Positions 1 through 11,810 of a stretch of 64,000 bases of DNA are shown in pieces; within the stretch, counting starts at the first letter, position 1, and the number at the start of each line of letters is the position of its first letter. The notes below the pieces were generated by a model. It saw only the letters and a program-made list of their open reading frames with translations. It was not told the DNA's origin and made no database searches. This DNA comes from Aquatica leii. Lineage: Eukaryota > Arthropoda > Insecta > Coleoptera > Lampyridae. Where the stretch lies: NCBI GenBank assembly GCA_035610365.1, contig CM069432.1, positions 180,033,027 through 180,097,026 of the forward strand. The letters are read 5' to 3'. Both the position numbers and the translations under genes were made by a program.

Positions 1-2163
1 TTTTTCTTGTAGCATATATTAATGTATTCACTTTATTGTACATGTTTTTAATGTAACTAGTAACCATTTATTATCTTTATTTAGGATTATTTTTTACTTA
101 GTTCTTGAAAAACGTTACCACGTTACAAATTCTCATTGTGAACATAATTTAGATATACAATAAACTACGGAATTATGTAAATGTACACACATAAAAAGAA
201 TGTTTTAATTTAAACTGATAATATTTGACTTAAAACAATTATTGTTTCCTATATAAGCAAGAATATATTTTCTTAAATGAAAACTAGTTTTTTTTTGGTA
301 TTATTTCTTTAACTGAAATAAAATGTATTTGTTTCAAATGATGATTATATTAATACCAAAGCCTTCTCTAAGTTTATTTCAAAACTATTAAAATCTTGTT
401 TCAACAACTAATAACGTAATATTAATTGTGCCATTATTTTAAAGTAAGAATATACAGACTTAGTCTAAGTACTACTTCTTCTTCACCTAAGAATATTATT
501 TGTTTAATTTCAAATAAATTGTACTGTTCTTTCTAAATAATGTTTTCTTTATTGAGATATAATATAATCTTGAGTTCATAATACCATCCATTCATAATAA
601 TCCTACTTTCACACGTTTTTTAAAGACACGCACCCCCAACCAGTCCACAGTTGTTCCATCTTTTTCTATAAAATGTAAAGAAAACAGAAGCAGTTTTTTG
701 TGGCACACAAAAACACAAAAACCATATACATATGTAAACAGAAGATTTTAATTATGTTTGAACAGAAGTTTGTTGGACTTGTTACTCAAGCAAAGAAGCC
801 GGCCCGCGCATGCACTTTACAATGTACTTAATCAAATAAATGTATTATTTGAATTAAATATCGAAATTTTAATAGAAAAAAATATCTTTTTCTTCAAAAT
901 AAATGCATTAGATTACATCAAATAAAACATACTGAATTAAGTCAAGAAACTATTTCTTCGCTTAAATAATGCTGATTTCTTTTAAAGATAGGCATGATAT
1001 TAGTTTAAATATACTAATTATTACATTTAAAATCTTAATTCATTTTATACAAAAACATAACAGAATTGATTGAATAATATTTTTTTAAATTAAATAAATA
1101 CATCAAGAAAATATTATTCTTTTCGGAAATGAAGTGAATGTTTTAAAATAAAAATAAAATTTTCAAACAAATAACCAGACGCTTAAAGGAAAACAATATT
1201 TTCAAGCATATTTCGTTTCTTCAATTAAGAAATCATTTCTATGTGTGTATGTTTCTAGTTTTTGGGCGTAATTTCATGCAATGGAAACTATATAACTTTA
1301 ACGCTGTTTAGTTTTTAAAAATGTCTATAAGAATGCTTTCCAATTTTGCATTTTATTATAAGATTCGTATGTTAAATTTTATTTCACTAATTTTAATTCA
1401 CTACGGTGTTCCAATTTGTCAAATCTATGACTAGGGTGTTATGGGTTAACTTCACTCCAGTTAATACTTACTATATAATTAATTACTAATCATTTCTTTT
1501 TTGACAAAACATAAATTTACAAACATCTATTTTTGATTTTAAAACAATTTTATCAATATTAATTTTAGTGGTATTTAAATATTTTTGACACATTGCCGTT
1601 AAAATCAGTTTTTCAGCTGCATGTTATTCTTTTTTTTCTATTTGGATTTATTAGACAAAATATTTATTCATTAAAAAAATATTAATATAATGTCTGAGTG
1701 TTTTCAATGTTGTTTGAAAAAGATAAATATAATTTTAAATGCTTAATAGACCTTGGTCTGAAGCTGCTAATAATTTTAACGCAATAAAAATATTCATGTT
1801 CTCGTTTTGAAAGACACAGTTTTTTGGCACTGATAAATGATAATTTTTTACATAACGCATGCGATATAGAAATGTAGATTATGTAGAAAATGCTTATAGA
1901 AAGTGTAAAATAATATATTTAGAAGAAAAACACATTTTAGAATGCCATGATGTTAAGAAACAAATCTGTTTACGTAATTTCATTACATAATCATAATAAA
2001 ACTAAATATTGCAATTTACACGTACGGTTAAGTGAATAATACCGCAATAAGAAATTTTTTTTGTCCTATAATTTATCTATTCTGATACGTAGAAGACATA
2101 TAATTATCGCTGAGGTCAGATTAAATAAGGAATTAAAAATATAATCACCTCAAACGTAAAATT

Positions 2164-2164
<1 letters not shown>

Positions 2165-2255
<91 letters not shown>
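2165..2255. repeat. (TAA)n microsatellite
   Basis: About 30 uninterrupted TAA units. On the minus strand it reads as a long isoleucine run, which explains the spurious open frame across it. Confidence 0.97.
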
Positions 2256-2258
<3 letters not shown>

Positions 2259-3927
2259 TGATAAATGCAAAAAACATCAAAAAAGCATATTCAAAATGCA
2301 CAATATTTATAAAAAACAGCAAAATAATGCGAAACATTGTAGCTTATAAACAATAAGAAAAAACACAAAAACATAAACGGTATAATAAAAAAAAATATTA
2401 ATATAAAACCTGTTGCATCTTAATTACAGTTTCGATTTCAAGTTCTGTTGTAAGTAATAATATATTAATTTTAATATCTACATAGCAAATAACTCACGAA
2501 AAGAATTAAAAGGTTTAATACTTCGAGTTTGTTATTATCAAACTCAATTAAAAGTAATGATAAGTTAAACAAATTATAAATAAAAACAAAAACTACTTGC
2601 TAAAATTTAGCATTAATCGTAGACTGACTCATAATTTAAAATAAGATGTTTGATTACACGTTTTTACCTTATTCATTGTTGATGGTGCACAAATGTTGTT
2701 TTAGCTTTCAAATAATACTTTAACTACTTTTTGTAGAAACTGCTTGTTAGATAACTAGTTTTAACATCAGATTGTAACACTGATGTCCTACAACGTTATT
2801 TTTTAAATTAATATTAATACTTATGTCTAACTTTAGATAATATTTACATCTCGATTTACATATTGTAGAAATTGCAAGTTATGTAATATTATTTCTACTA
2901 TACGTAGCACACTGAAAAGTACCAACTTATAGATTTAAATTTATAAAGTAATGTTTAAAAAAAATAAAACCATAAAAGAGTAAATTTTGCGTAAAAACTA
3001 AATCGGTCAATAATTGTAAAATAGTCGAATCAAAAATACAGAATTAACCAAGAATGCTGAAGTATTTTCTATCTGTAGAATCTGTTCTTTATCATATTTG
3101 TTTACTTTTAACACTAGAACACATGAGATACGCTAAGGCTCATATAAGTAAACAGGTGTCTTGGTTAAAATTTTTATTGTAAGATGTGTTTGCGTTTGGA
3201 TGCATGAAACAAATTTTACCTGAGTTGATATTGTAAATTTGAATACTAAATAACACTTCTGAAGCCATTATCTACTTTTTCAGAATTTAAATTTAAAAAA
3301 AACTAAAACAACAAAGACTATCAGAAAACAGCACAAGTTACAAACTGAAGACTAACATTTTTTAGAATCAATTTTAGATAACAATTTTATTTTTGCACAC
3401 TGTACAAATAGAAAAAAAAAACATTTAACGTAGGCATAAAACTGATCAAACAAATATGAACCATATTAACATAAAAACTCTTTATCGTTTGACACTTAAA
3501 GTAAATGTACAAATAATTAAACAAGTAACATTAAATAACGTGTAACTTAAGCATACAAGTAATCAAAGAAAAATGATTCTAACGTAAATTATGTCAATAT
3601 TAGCATACTACAAAAATTTGTACGGCTTGTGGCAAAACCACTCACGGTCAAGAATTAATTTTACAGTAATTTTTTTTATAAACTTTGAAATTGACAATTC
3701 ACGTTTTACAAAATTTAAATGATTCTTTTATTAATTAGAATTTAAATTTTCTAATTTTCTAAAATAAAGTTGTGTTTCCATAAAAATTTATACTTTCAAC
3801 AAACTTTACCACGAGTGGCAATTGTGAATATATATAACCATACTTCTACAAGTGACACAGGAATTGAGCCATTATTATTATTATACTGTGTAACAAATTT
3901 TATAGAACTGATTCTCGTGATACGATA

Positions 3928-3945
3928 CGTGTGTGCGTGTGCGTT

Positions 3946-3977
<32 letters not shown>
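3928..3977. repeat. (GT)n microsatellite
   Basis: Imperfect GT/GC start followed by a clean GT run. It produces cysteine/valine and histidine/threonine runs in opposite frames that are not genes. Confidence 0.95.
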
Positions 3978-3978
<1 letters not shown>

Positions 3979-5901
3979 AATATTATAAAACAAAAATTAC
4001 TACCTTTCTGTTGTTTGGTTTTCTTTGTTTTTACTTTTTTTCTACTACAAGCGTACAATGTTTAATGTTTTTTTGACGATATCGAAATTTTTCAAACATC
4101 CTTTTGATTTTGTTTAGAAAGTTAGTTGTTAAAGTTTCTGCATCTATTCAATATCAATACCAACGCTATCTGCTGTATCCCGTTTATATAGAAAACCCGT
4201 TTGTTTAAATGTTTTTTTCTTTAATTCTTTTTCCAAAGGTTTATGCTAAAACCAATTGAGCCGTAGCTATTGAACTAAAAGCTTTTGCATCGTGCTGCGT
4301 ATTTTTGTCACAATGGCAATTTTTTTATGTCTTTCTTGTTTCACTTAATGATAATTGTCTCTTCTTGCAGTCGATAATAATTAACTCTAAAGTATAAACA
4401 AACGGGCATTTTGCACTAGGTATTTTGAACAAATCTATTTTTGAGGTTATTGTTATTTTTTGTGTGCGTGGTATCAAAAGTTACTTTTTCAACAACATAT
4501 GCACTGTTACAGTAATTATTAAAATAATAAGCCCAGTAAAAAATTACAAATGTTTACAACATAAACGATACAGTCAATGGCTATAGGTACTATTAACAGA
4601 CTATTAATCATACGTTTTTTTAATATTTCAATAATAATTGTTTTCCAATTTGTTTTACAGTAAACATAAATCATGCACCACCATGCAAGACAGCAGACAG
4701 AAATATCTTTTAATTTTATTTATTAAAACTGATTTAACCATCAGCACAATATCTTACGAACGGGATTTTGAAAATACACTTTATTCAAATGTAGAAAAAA
4801 ATATTTGTATTGTTCATTTTATTAAAAAAAATTAGTTTATTGATTTGTATTTTATGGTATCAAAACAAAAACACCAAAAAAATAAAATTAAGTGGTTTAA
4901 ACATTATTAAATTTTTTTAAAGTGAAAGTTTGGTTACTAACAATAACATACATATTTAAAAATAGATTTAATTTTAAATTGAAAGAATGATTAATTTTTG
5001 CAAACTAGGTTATCATATAAACTCTATCATTGGGCTATACCTATAAGCAACATAACTATTTCATGAAAGGATATTTATCAAAAGCAACAAGACAGTACCT
5101 AAACAAGTAAATTCAGAATATAATACATCGATCGGTGATAAAATGATAGAATTTGTGCGAGTTATTTTTGCAAAAAAATAATTGCTACACATGTGTAATT
5201 ACAAAACTAAGCAGGTAAAGATGAAGTGACACAAAACAGTATCATAAAAATGAATCGCTGATTAGTGTGTAAATAATTTAATCTAATGATATAATAGAAA
5301 CTTACGTCAACTGACACAATAGTTATTAGCAAACCTCTGAATACTTTTACTGAATTAAATAAAACAAAGAGTTGATGCAGTAAGAGTCGTAACACAATAA
5401 TACTACATATAATGGTAAGTACTTTTTATATGGGTCATTATGGCAATGACATTGAAATTGGTTATGATTTACATAAATAGGCAAATAGTATTTGTGAAGG
5501 CGTTGAATAAAATTGCCGAAACGTATTTATAATATAATTTTGCTCTAAGAATCAATGTCACATGACATTGCTATTAAATACATACAACCAAAATTTAAAT
5601 TTAAAAAAAAACTATTAGATAAAATAAGAATTTGTTATTGTGATAATTAAAAAAGGCTGGATGTATGTAATATCGTTTGTATTTGTGCATTTAAGGTAAT
5701 TAATGTCATAGACTGATGCATAAAATGTTAATAGTTTTATTTGTTTAGAAGATTAATCTAACAAAGATAAATCAGATTTCCCTTGTCGTTTGTAACTCGC
5801 AATTCAAATCTTGAATGATTTAATTACATTTGTTAACAAGATTATTTTAAATTAAATTTGAACATATGTAAATTTCCCTTGTGTGTTAAATCAATATATA
5901 C

Positions 5902-6049
5902 CTCGTTTAAATCCTCCTTCCCTTACAGAGTATTCTAAATCCTGAAACTCTATATTGACGGGCGGTGTTTTTGCTATCCTGGTAAGTTGCTTTTTTAATA
6001 GTTTCTTTCCATCCTTAGGTTCCGAGGGTGTGTTGCACAACGTCGTCAT
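5902..6049 (-). CDS. ABCG-family half-transporter, first coding exon (partial gene)
   Basis: The minus strand encodes about 49 residues beginning MTTLCNTPSEPKDG and ending in PPVNIEFQDLEYSVREGG plus FKR and a split codon. The pattern [PV][VN]IEF.DL.YSV.EG directly before the ATP-binding domain is characteristic of ABCG1/ABCG4-type half-transporters, whose Walker A follows about 30 residues later. Members are membrane ATPases exporting lipids, sterols or other small molecules. The frame ends at CGAG|GTATAT, a good donor giving a phase-1 intron; reading through hits TGA within four codons. I chose Met at 6049 because it has an insect-like CAAAATG context; an upstream in-frame Met at 6109 would add 20 residues without family similarity. 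The remaining exons are off the window to the left. The family call is from memory of the motif; subfamily is uncertain. Confidence 0.6.
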
Positions 6050-6260
6050 TTTGAAATAACTTGTTAAATAATTAAGTTTCCCATAAAGCGAAAAATATGA
6101 GGAAAACAAGAACTCGTTACCGTTTGGGTACTTTCACTGCGCGAGATAAATTGTAACTGAGGGACCGAGTCGACGACCGTCACGACTGAACGTTTGCAAG
6201 ACGACTGATGAGTGAGAGTACGCGAACAGTCTTATCAATAATCAAGTAATTACGATAACG
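6050..6260 (-). promoter_or_regulatory. Likely promoter / 5' UTR of the ABCG-like gene
   Basis: Immediately upstream of the transporter start codon the composition shifts to GC-richer, CpG-containing DNA (6120-6235) in an otherwise AT-rich region. On the minus strand there are two TCAGT initiator matches (6189-6185 and 6160-6156) and a GGTCC element between them, but no TATA box. This looks like a TATA-less insect promoter. The transcription start is inferred, not shown. Confidence 0.4.
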
Positions 6261-8139
6261 AGCAATTAAGTTAATATGGGTTTAGTTCATGGCCATAATG
6301 TTGCCAAAATTTTTTTGTATTAAAACTGTTTATAGACCAAAACAACTAAAATTAGAACTAATATAAACACGGTTCACTGTTTTGATGTAATGATCACCAA
6401 AGAATTTCGCTTTAAATAATTTTTTTTTGTATACATGTAAAATAATAAATGTTATTCTATAATAATACTTGCAGATCTAGAATTCTTAGGTATTCGCGTA
6501 GCATTACGGAAACCACAAATGAACAACTGAAACTCGTTTTTCAATAAGTTTTAAATAGCAAACAGGAATTACGACCCTTCGTATAGTATGTAAAGCCTTA
6601 AAGGTGAAGGTATCAAATTAGTCTAAAAATCGCACTTTAAAGAATTGTTGTTAACTTTTGAATTAATTTTTAGCAAAATTTATATTGGATTCAATTTTGC
6701 CAATAACAATTTTTTCTTGTAATTTGGCAGTAAACACTCTTAATTGCGTACTACTTGCAAAACGTAAAAAAATCTATTATTATTTTTTATATGTTTCGTG
6801 GGGAATAATTAAAGTTGAATTTTATTGCATAATTCATTAAGTTAAAAATAAACGTTGTATTTATTCAACAGTATGAATTACGACAAAAATCTACTAATTA
6901 TGTATACTTTTTACCTGCGTGGAAGTAATAAAACAAATTTTTATTCCGGTACAAGTTTAACTCACATTTCTCACTGGCTTTGGTAATACATATGTATCCT
7001 GTACAATCTTATGCCTTACATCGGTTGAACCAATAGTATATGTACAACAAAAAAGTATTTAGTAACAAAACTGGAAACCTAGCTGTTTATTTATAAAAAA
7101 GTATTATAGTAATAACACCAAATAAGTAAACTTAATAATGTAAAAACTAGAACTCTTAAGCATTTTGTGATATTAATGCCAATTATTCACACAACAAATG
7201 GAAAAAAATATTGTAATTAATTTTTTAGTATTAGTAACAACTTATTTCAAAACAAATATACGTGAATGTTAAGCTAAAAAACGTAAATAGAGAATACTAG
7301 AAATAAACAGCAATCATTTTTTAACAATATAAAAAAAATTATGTAAAACTATTAAAAAGAATACAGTAGTAAAAAAAACAAGAGAGTAAATAAATAAGAA
7401 ATATGTAAGTACATATCAAAAGTATTTAAAAGTGACTATGAAAATTCGTGAAAATTTTGAAATCGGAAGAATTAGAAAGACGTTTAAACTACAAGAAAGT
7501 TACAATTTAATGTATGTGTGGAAAATTTCCTTTAATTTGTAAATAACAGCAATCTAAAATAACCCACTACAAATAGGCGTGGGGTAAATTTACCTGTTTT
7601 ATAAATGTACAAACGTTGTTAGTTCTTAAGTTAGGGTGTAAGGAGCAAGTTGTGCATACTTGAATAAATACCATTATTACTCCAACCGGTCTTGTGTAAT
7701 TCTTTTACAGTACGTTTATGCCGTTTAGGGAAATTTATTATAATTAAATAGATTTAGATATTTAGAAAAGCATTATAAACTCCAATTCAGTATAGGATCT
7801 TAACCTGCCGCAGACTGATTGGAAACATATTTTGGATGAATTACTGTGTTACGCAAAAAAAAACAATAGTGTCAAAACAAAAAATTAAAAATTATTGTTG
7901 ATTATATTAAAATCTGACAATATTAAGACTCGTTTTTTATTTAAACACTGCGTCAACACTAATATATTGTTAAACGTGCAACAGAAATTACTATCGAACA
8001 CAAGGCGTTTTCTTTGTGACAATAAAACAAATTAAGTAAATGATGTGTTTTCAGTGACAAAACGATGAGTCAAAAACTAATTTAGTCGTTGGTCTATTTC
8101 GATATCTCATACGGTTCAATCGTATCTTGAACAAACTGT
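6261..8139. other. AT-rich intergenic DNA, no gene seen
   Basis: I found no coding stretch, RNA gene or clear repeat boundary here. It separates the minus-strand transporter promoter from the plus-strand gypsy A element. Confidence 0.6.
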
Positions 8140-8232
8140 GAAACAGTTTAAAAAAAATAAAGAACATTAAAACAAAACGTTACTAACTAATATACTGAAA
8201 CGTTAGAGAAATTATTTGCAAATGCAAGAGCC

Positions 8233-8395
8233 TTCTAGAAGCTGTTATCCATCTTCTAGAAGATATACCGAAAAATAGGGAACGCTCCAGAAGGATTTCC
8301 GTATGTGTATATATACCGACGAGACAGATCGTAGGTCAGTTATTGCTGGAATGCGAATACAACAGTGTTAAGAAGATTATTAAAGTGGAAATAAA
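8233..8395 (+). promoter_or_regulatory. gypsy A LTR promoter with two TTCTAGAA palindromes, TATA, initiator and AATAAA
   Basis: TTCTAGAA occurs at 8233-8240 and 8254-8261, exactly 21 bp apart. Each matches the TTCnnGAA core of a heat-shock element. TATATATA lies at 8308-8315 and TCAGT at 8336-8340, placing the initiator A 30 bp after the TATA start, the usual insect spacing. AATAAA follows at 8390-8395, as expected at an R/U5 boundary. Heat inducibility is an inference. Confidence 0.6.
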
Positions 8396-8714
8396 TCGTT
8401 AGCACGCGTGTGTCTAGATAAATTGACCGAGAATAATCGTGTACGTGATTTTTAGTGTAAACAATTGTGAAGCTACCCGCGGACGTTATCTTATCTTTTT
8501 GTAGGTGATATAAATTAGTGTAAGTGTTTTCATTAAATATTATTACATTTAATTAGTTCGGTTAATTTAAAAGTGTACATATTTCTAGAATAAGTAAACG
8601 AATTTTTAGTCGTTTTGAATAAATTAGTTTTTAATAAATAAATACGCAACCCACAAAAACTGCATTTTAAAAAGTAGTGTATTTAAACTTTATATTCGTG
8701 TTATATTTAAATTT

Positions 8715-9887
8715 ATGCCGGTGACGCGTTTGCAAGCAGTTAAAATGGATTCAAAAATACTTGAAATTCTTGAATCGATGAATAGAAAAATGGGCGAAAA
8801 TTCACAGAAAATTGAAGAAAAACTGTCGGACAATTCAAGAAAATTGGAAGAAAAACTCTCCAAAAATTCTCAGAAAATGTAAGAAAATGCTAGAAGTTTA
8901 AAAGAAGAAATACGAGCGAGCATGGAAAATTAAATAAAGACTATTGAGGAACAAATACAAGTTAGTGTAGGAAATCAAATCAAAATTGCGCAAGAGGAAA
9001 CCCAAGCAGATATGCTAAATTTGAAAGAAGAAATTTGCGAATCTGTGAATGAGAAAATAGAAGCAATAGAGGACAAATTAGAAGACAGAATAAAACTGCT
9101 TGAAGAAAGAATAAACCAAATGAATTACCATGGCGAAGGTAGTGTCACGAGTGAAGATTTAATAATGGACCATCGAGAAGAAAACACTCACAAGTTTAAG
9201 GTTGTACCGCCAAATTTTGATGGTAAAATCCCATGGTCAACTTACTACAAGCCGTTTGAAGCCGCAGCTACAGCTAATGGTTGGAGCAACAAGCAGAAGG
9301 CAACGTCTTTAATAGTGTCCTTACGTGGGGAAGCGCTTGGAATTTTACAAACTGTTCCCGACCACCTACAAGAAAATTACGAACTTTTAATTTCACGCTT
9401 AGAAATGAGATATGGAGATGCTCATCTTCAGCAAGTATACCAGGCTCAAATTAAAAGTCGGGTTCAAAAAGCTGCCGAAAGTCTTCAAGAGTTTGAAGCT
9501 GACATCGCTAAATTAACACGGCTTGCGTATCTTACAGCACCAGATACCTTCTTGGAGCAGTTGGCGATTCAAACCTTTGTAGACGGCCTCCGAGACAACG
9601 AAACGCAGCAGACTCTCCGGTTAGCTTGACCGAAGACATTGGATGACGCTTTGGTGCATGCTTTGGAGTTTGAAGCAGCAAAACAAGCATCGCAACGAGA
9701 TGGTCATAGACTCTGCTGTGCTACAGAAGTACCCGCGCAGACACTGGAAAGCATCGAGGAGATAGCGCGACGAATTCTTCGGGAAAGAGGAGTGACAGCT
9801 TTGAACTGCGATGAAATAGGCCATGTACGACGGCATCGTATTAAATCTAAGAAGAGGACAAGAAGAGCTCTCGATAATTTGGAATGA
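8715..9887 (+). pseudogene. gypsy A gag, decayed
   Basis: The frame opens at ATG 8715 (MPVTRLQAVKMDSK) and encodes a long heptad-rich coiled coil, then a capsid-like domain around 9190-9620 (KVVPPNFDGKIPWSTYYKPF, later FVDGLRDNETQQ), then a degenerate zinc knuckle (LNCDEIGHVRRHR, first Cys and last Cys lost) near 9800. In-frame stops are at 8880 (TAA), 8931 (TAA), 9627 (TGA where LAR is expected, a CGA-to-TGA change) and 9885. The protein would form the retrotransposon particle. Frame continuity across all stops shows that point decay, not frameshifts, killed it. Confidence 0.85.
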
Positions 9888-10601
9888 GGCGAGCAAAAGA
9901 GACAAAAAGTAATCTCATCTAGTCAGACTCCGGAGATTACAATCCAAATGGCATCGCCTAGAGAGCAATTGCATAGCATTTATCTCGATGGCAAGATCAA
10001 TGGGAGAAGCGTTATGTTATTGAAAAACGAGAAGACATCACCAGTAACAGTACGACTTCCAACGGCGGCGGGCGACGAAATACCTACTCACGGACAAGTC
10101 AAAGTAACCATTGGTTTGGGAAATGGAGTACTCGACCATCAAGTACTGGTAGCCGACATCACGGAAGAAGTTATCCTGGGAATGGACGTGATAAAGAAGT
10201 ATGGGTTCCATTTGGATATGAAGAACGATGTCCTGAAAATCAACAATGAAGAAATTCCTTTTCATTCGTCAGAGAAGGCAGTCGTGCGAGTCTTATTGAG
10301 TGAAGACGTGACTCTGCCTGCAAGGACGGAAAGTGTGGTGATGGCACGCCTGGATGGAAATCTCCGGGAAGGCTACATACGCGCGATTGAACCAATGGAG
10401 GGCAGCTTAGTTGAAAAGGGACTACTCGTTGGCAGAACTTTAGTACGAGTAAAGAACACGATGCCAGTAAGGATCTTAAACATTAACTCAGATCCTATAA
10501 CGTTGAAAAAGAAGACCGTGGTAGGCCAATGCACGCCAGTATCACAAATTGTGAGATGCGTGAAGTCGAACGAAGATACATCGCCGAAGAAGTGTCCATA
10601 A
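9888..10601 (+). pseudogene. gypsy A protease-linker region, catalytic motif lost
   Basis: Same frame as gag. The fold signature of a retroviral-type aspartic protease is visible: VILGMDVIKKYGFHLD corresponds to the conserved ILG.D strand near the C-terminus. Where the D-T/S-G active-site triad should follow NGRSVML, the sequence reads LKNEKTS, so the enzyme would be inactive. A long linker to the RT (VVMARLDGNL, VGRTLVRVKNTMPVRILN) follows, as in this gypsy group. It ends at TAA 10599-10601. Confidence 0.75.
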
Positions 10602-11168
10602 CATCTATTGGACATTCTTACCACCAAATGCTAAAACCTCAGCCAAGACCAGCTGGCTAAAGTTAAAGTGTTGATCCAAGAGTACCAAGATGTGTTCGCG
10701 CTGGAGAGTGGCTCCAAAGGAAGAACTAACGTGGTGAAACATAAAATTAACGGAGAAGATTACGTCAGCAAGCTGGCCAAGAGGCTAGACGAAGTACATG
10801 AAGAGGTCCGTAAAAACACACAAATTGCCAGCGACAGGTTGAAAACAAGATATGACGTCAAGGCGCAAAATGGTGGGTTTCAACCTGGCGATATGGTCTG
10901 GTTGTATAATCCTCAAAGGAGACGTGGTTTGTCGCAAAAGCTGCAAAGGCAATGGGAGGGCCCCTATGAAGTCGTGCAGCGTATTAACGACGTCATATAT
11001 CGCATCCGAAAACCGCCCAGAGGCAAGCCAAAAGTGGTTCACGTCGATCGTCTAGCCCCGTTTGCTGGCGATAACCACAATACGCAAGTTAAGGTCCGAA
11101 CCAGAGTAATAAGTAGCATACCATATATTGAACTCGAACACAAAAAACATCTAAAACATCTATTTTGA
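10602..11168 (+). pseudogene. gypsy A pol remnant: RT N-terminal linker fused to integrase C-terminus
   Basis: The open part starts at 10668. LIQEYQDVFALESGSKGRTN and VVKHKIN are the run-in to a gypsy reverse transcriptase. Right after that (about 10760) the sequence becomes KRLDEVHEEVRKNTQIASDR, GDMVWLYNPQRRRGLS and WEGPYEVVQRINDVIYRI, the typical end of a gypsy integrase. No YxDD, RNase H or DDE core remains. The junction keeps frame, giving a 166-residue open frame, probably by chance. Confidence 0.85.
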
Positions 11169-11810
11169 AATTTTTACTTGCAATTTAAATCATTTCAAAT
11201 GTTTTTTTATACTCTTACGTCCTGTGTAATTTACTTTATTTTCTAAATATCGTCACACAAAAAAATTACAGGATATAAATTTTTTTTAGTTACGACAGAC
11301 GAAAAATGTAAAATTTGTTTCAATAAATTGCAGATTTTTTTGAAAACTTATTCCCTTACTTAAAATTTTACTATAAATGATAAAAACTTTCTTTGTTTTT
11401 TTTTATATCTCACCATTATCAAAATTTCAATACAATGTTCTTTAGATAAATGATGAGATTTTATCACTTTTAAATTAATCTACATACGTAAATCAAAACA
11501 TTATCATTTATCATTTAAAAAAATTTATTTCTTTGTACTTTTGTTTAAAAAAAATGTACACGTGTTTTAGGTAATGCTGTCAAAGATGAAGAAAAATTAA
11601 GACTAGGTGCTATTGAATATAAAATAATTGGTCGTGTTAAAATTTGATTCAGCAATATATACGGTAGTTCTATATGTAATTAAAAACAATTATTTTAAAA
11701 CATCCGTTACTTTTTAAATTAGCAATTAAGTAGTTACATTACATCTTTTTGTCATCTACTGTTTATTTTTTGATTTTGAATTAATGCTAAATTTAATTTA
11801 ACTTTTGCTA
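11169..11810. other. AT-rich spacer, no gene seen
   Basis: No coding or RNA feature and no copy of the gypsy A promoter motifs, so a 3' LTR is either deleted or too diverged to see. Confidence 0.55.

Larger units (their letters stand above)
1..5901 (-). other. Presumed first intron of the ABCG-like gene; otherwise AT-rich non-coding
   Basis: This stretch lies downstream (minus strand) of the splice donor at 5901/5900. I see no second transporter exon in it: no Walker A (GPSGAGKS-type) coding stretch is visible on the minus strand, so the intron probably runs past the left edge. The DNA is very AT-rich, with a TAA microsatellite near 2.2 kb, a GT microsatellite near 3.95 kb and a small GC-richer patch near 797-812. 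Long first introns are common in insect transporter genes. The intron assignment rests entirely on the exon call at 5902-6049. Confidence 0.45.
8140..11168 (+). mobile_element. Ty3/gypsy retrotransposon A, internally deleted
   Basis: The order is an LTR-type promoter and polyadenylation signal (8233-8395), gag with an N-terminal coiled coil, a protease-like region, a few reverse-transcriptase N-terminal residues fused directly to the integrase C-terminal tail. About 2.4 kb (most RT, all RNase H, integrase core) is missing compared with a normal Ty3/gypsy pol. All pieces share one reading frame, broken by several stops, at least one of which is a CGA-to-TGA change. The exact 5' end of the LTR is unresolved and I find no 3' LTR copy after 11168. 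The copy cannot move by itself. Confidence 0.85.

Noticed and set aside
2116..2337. Minus-strand open frame of 73 codons with a long isoleucine run
   Set aside because: It is the TAA microsatellite read as ATT codons.
3770..3993. Open frames on both strands over the GT repeat
   Set aside because: Low-complexity Cys/Val and His/Thr runs from the microsatellite, no family resemblance.
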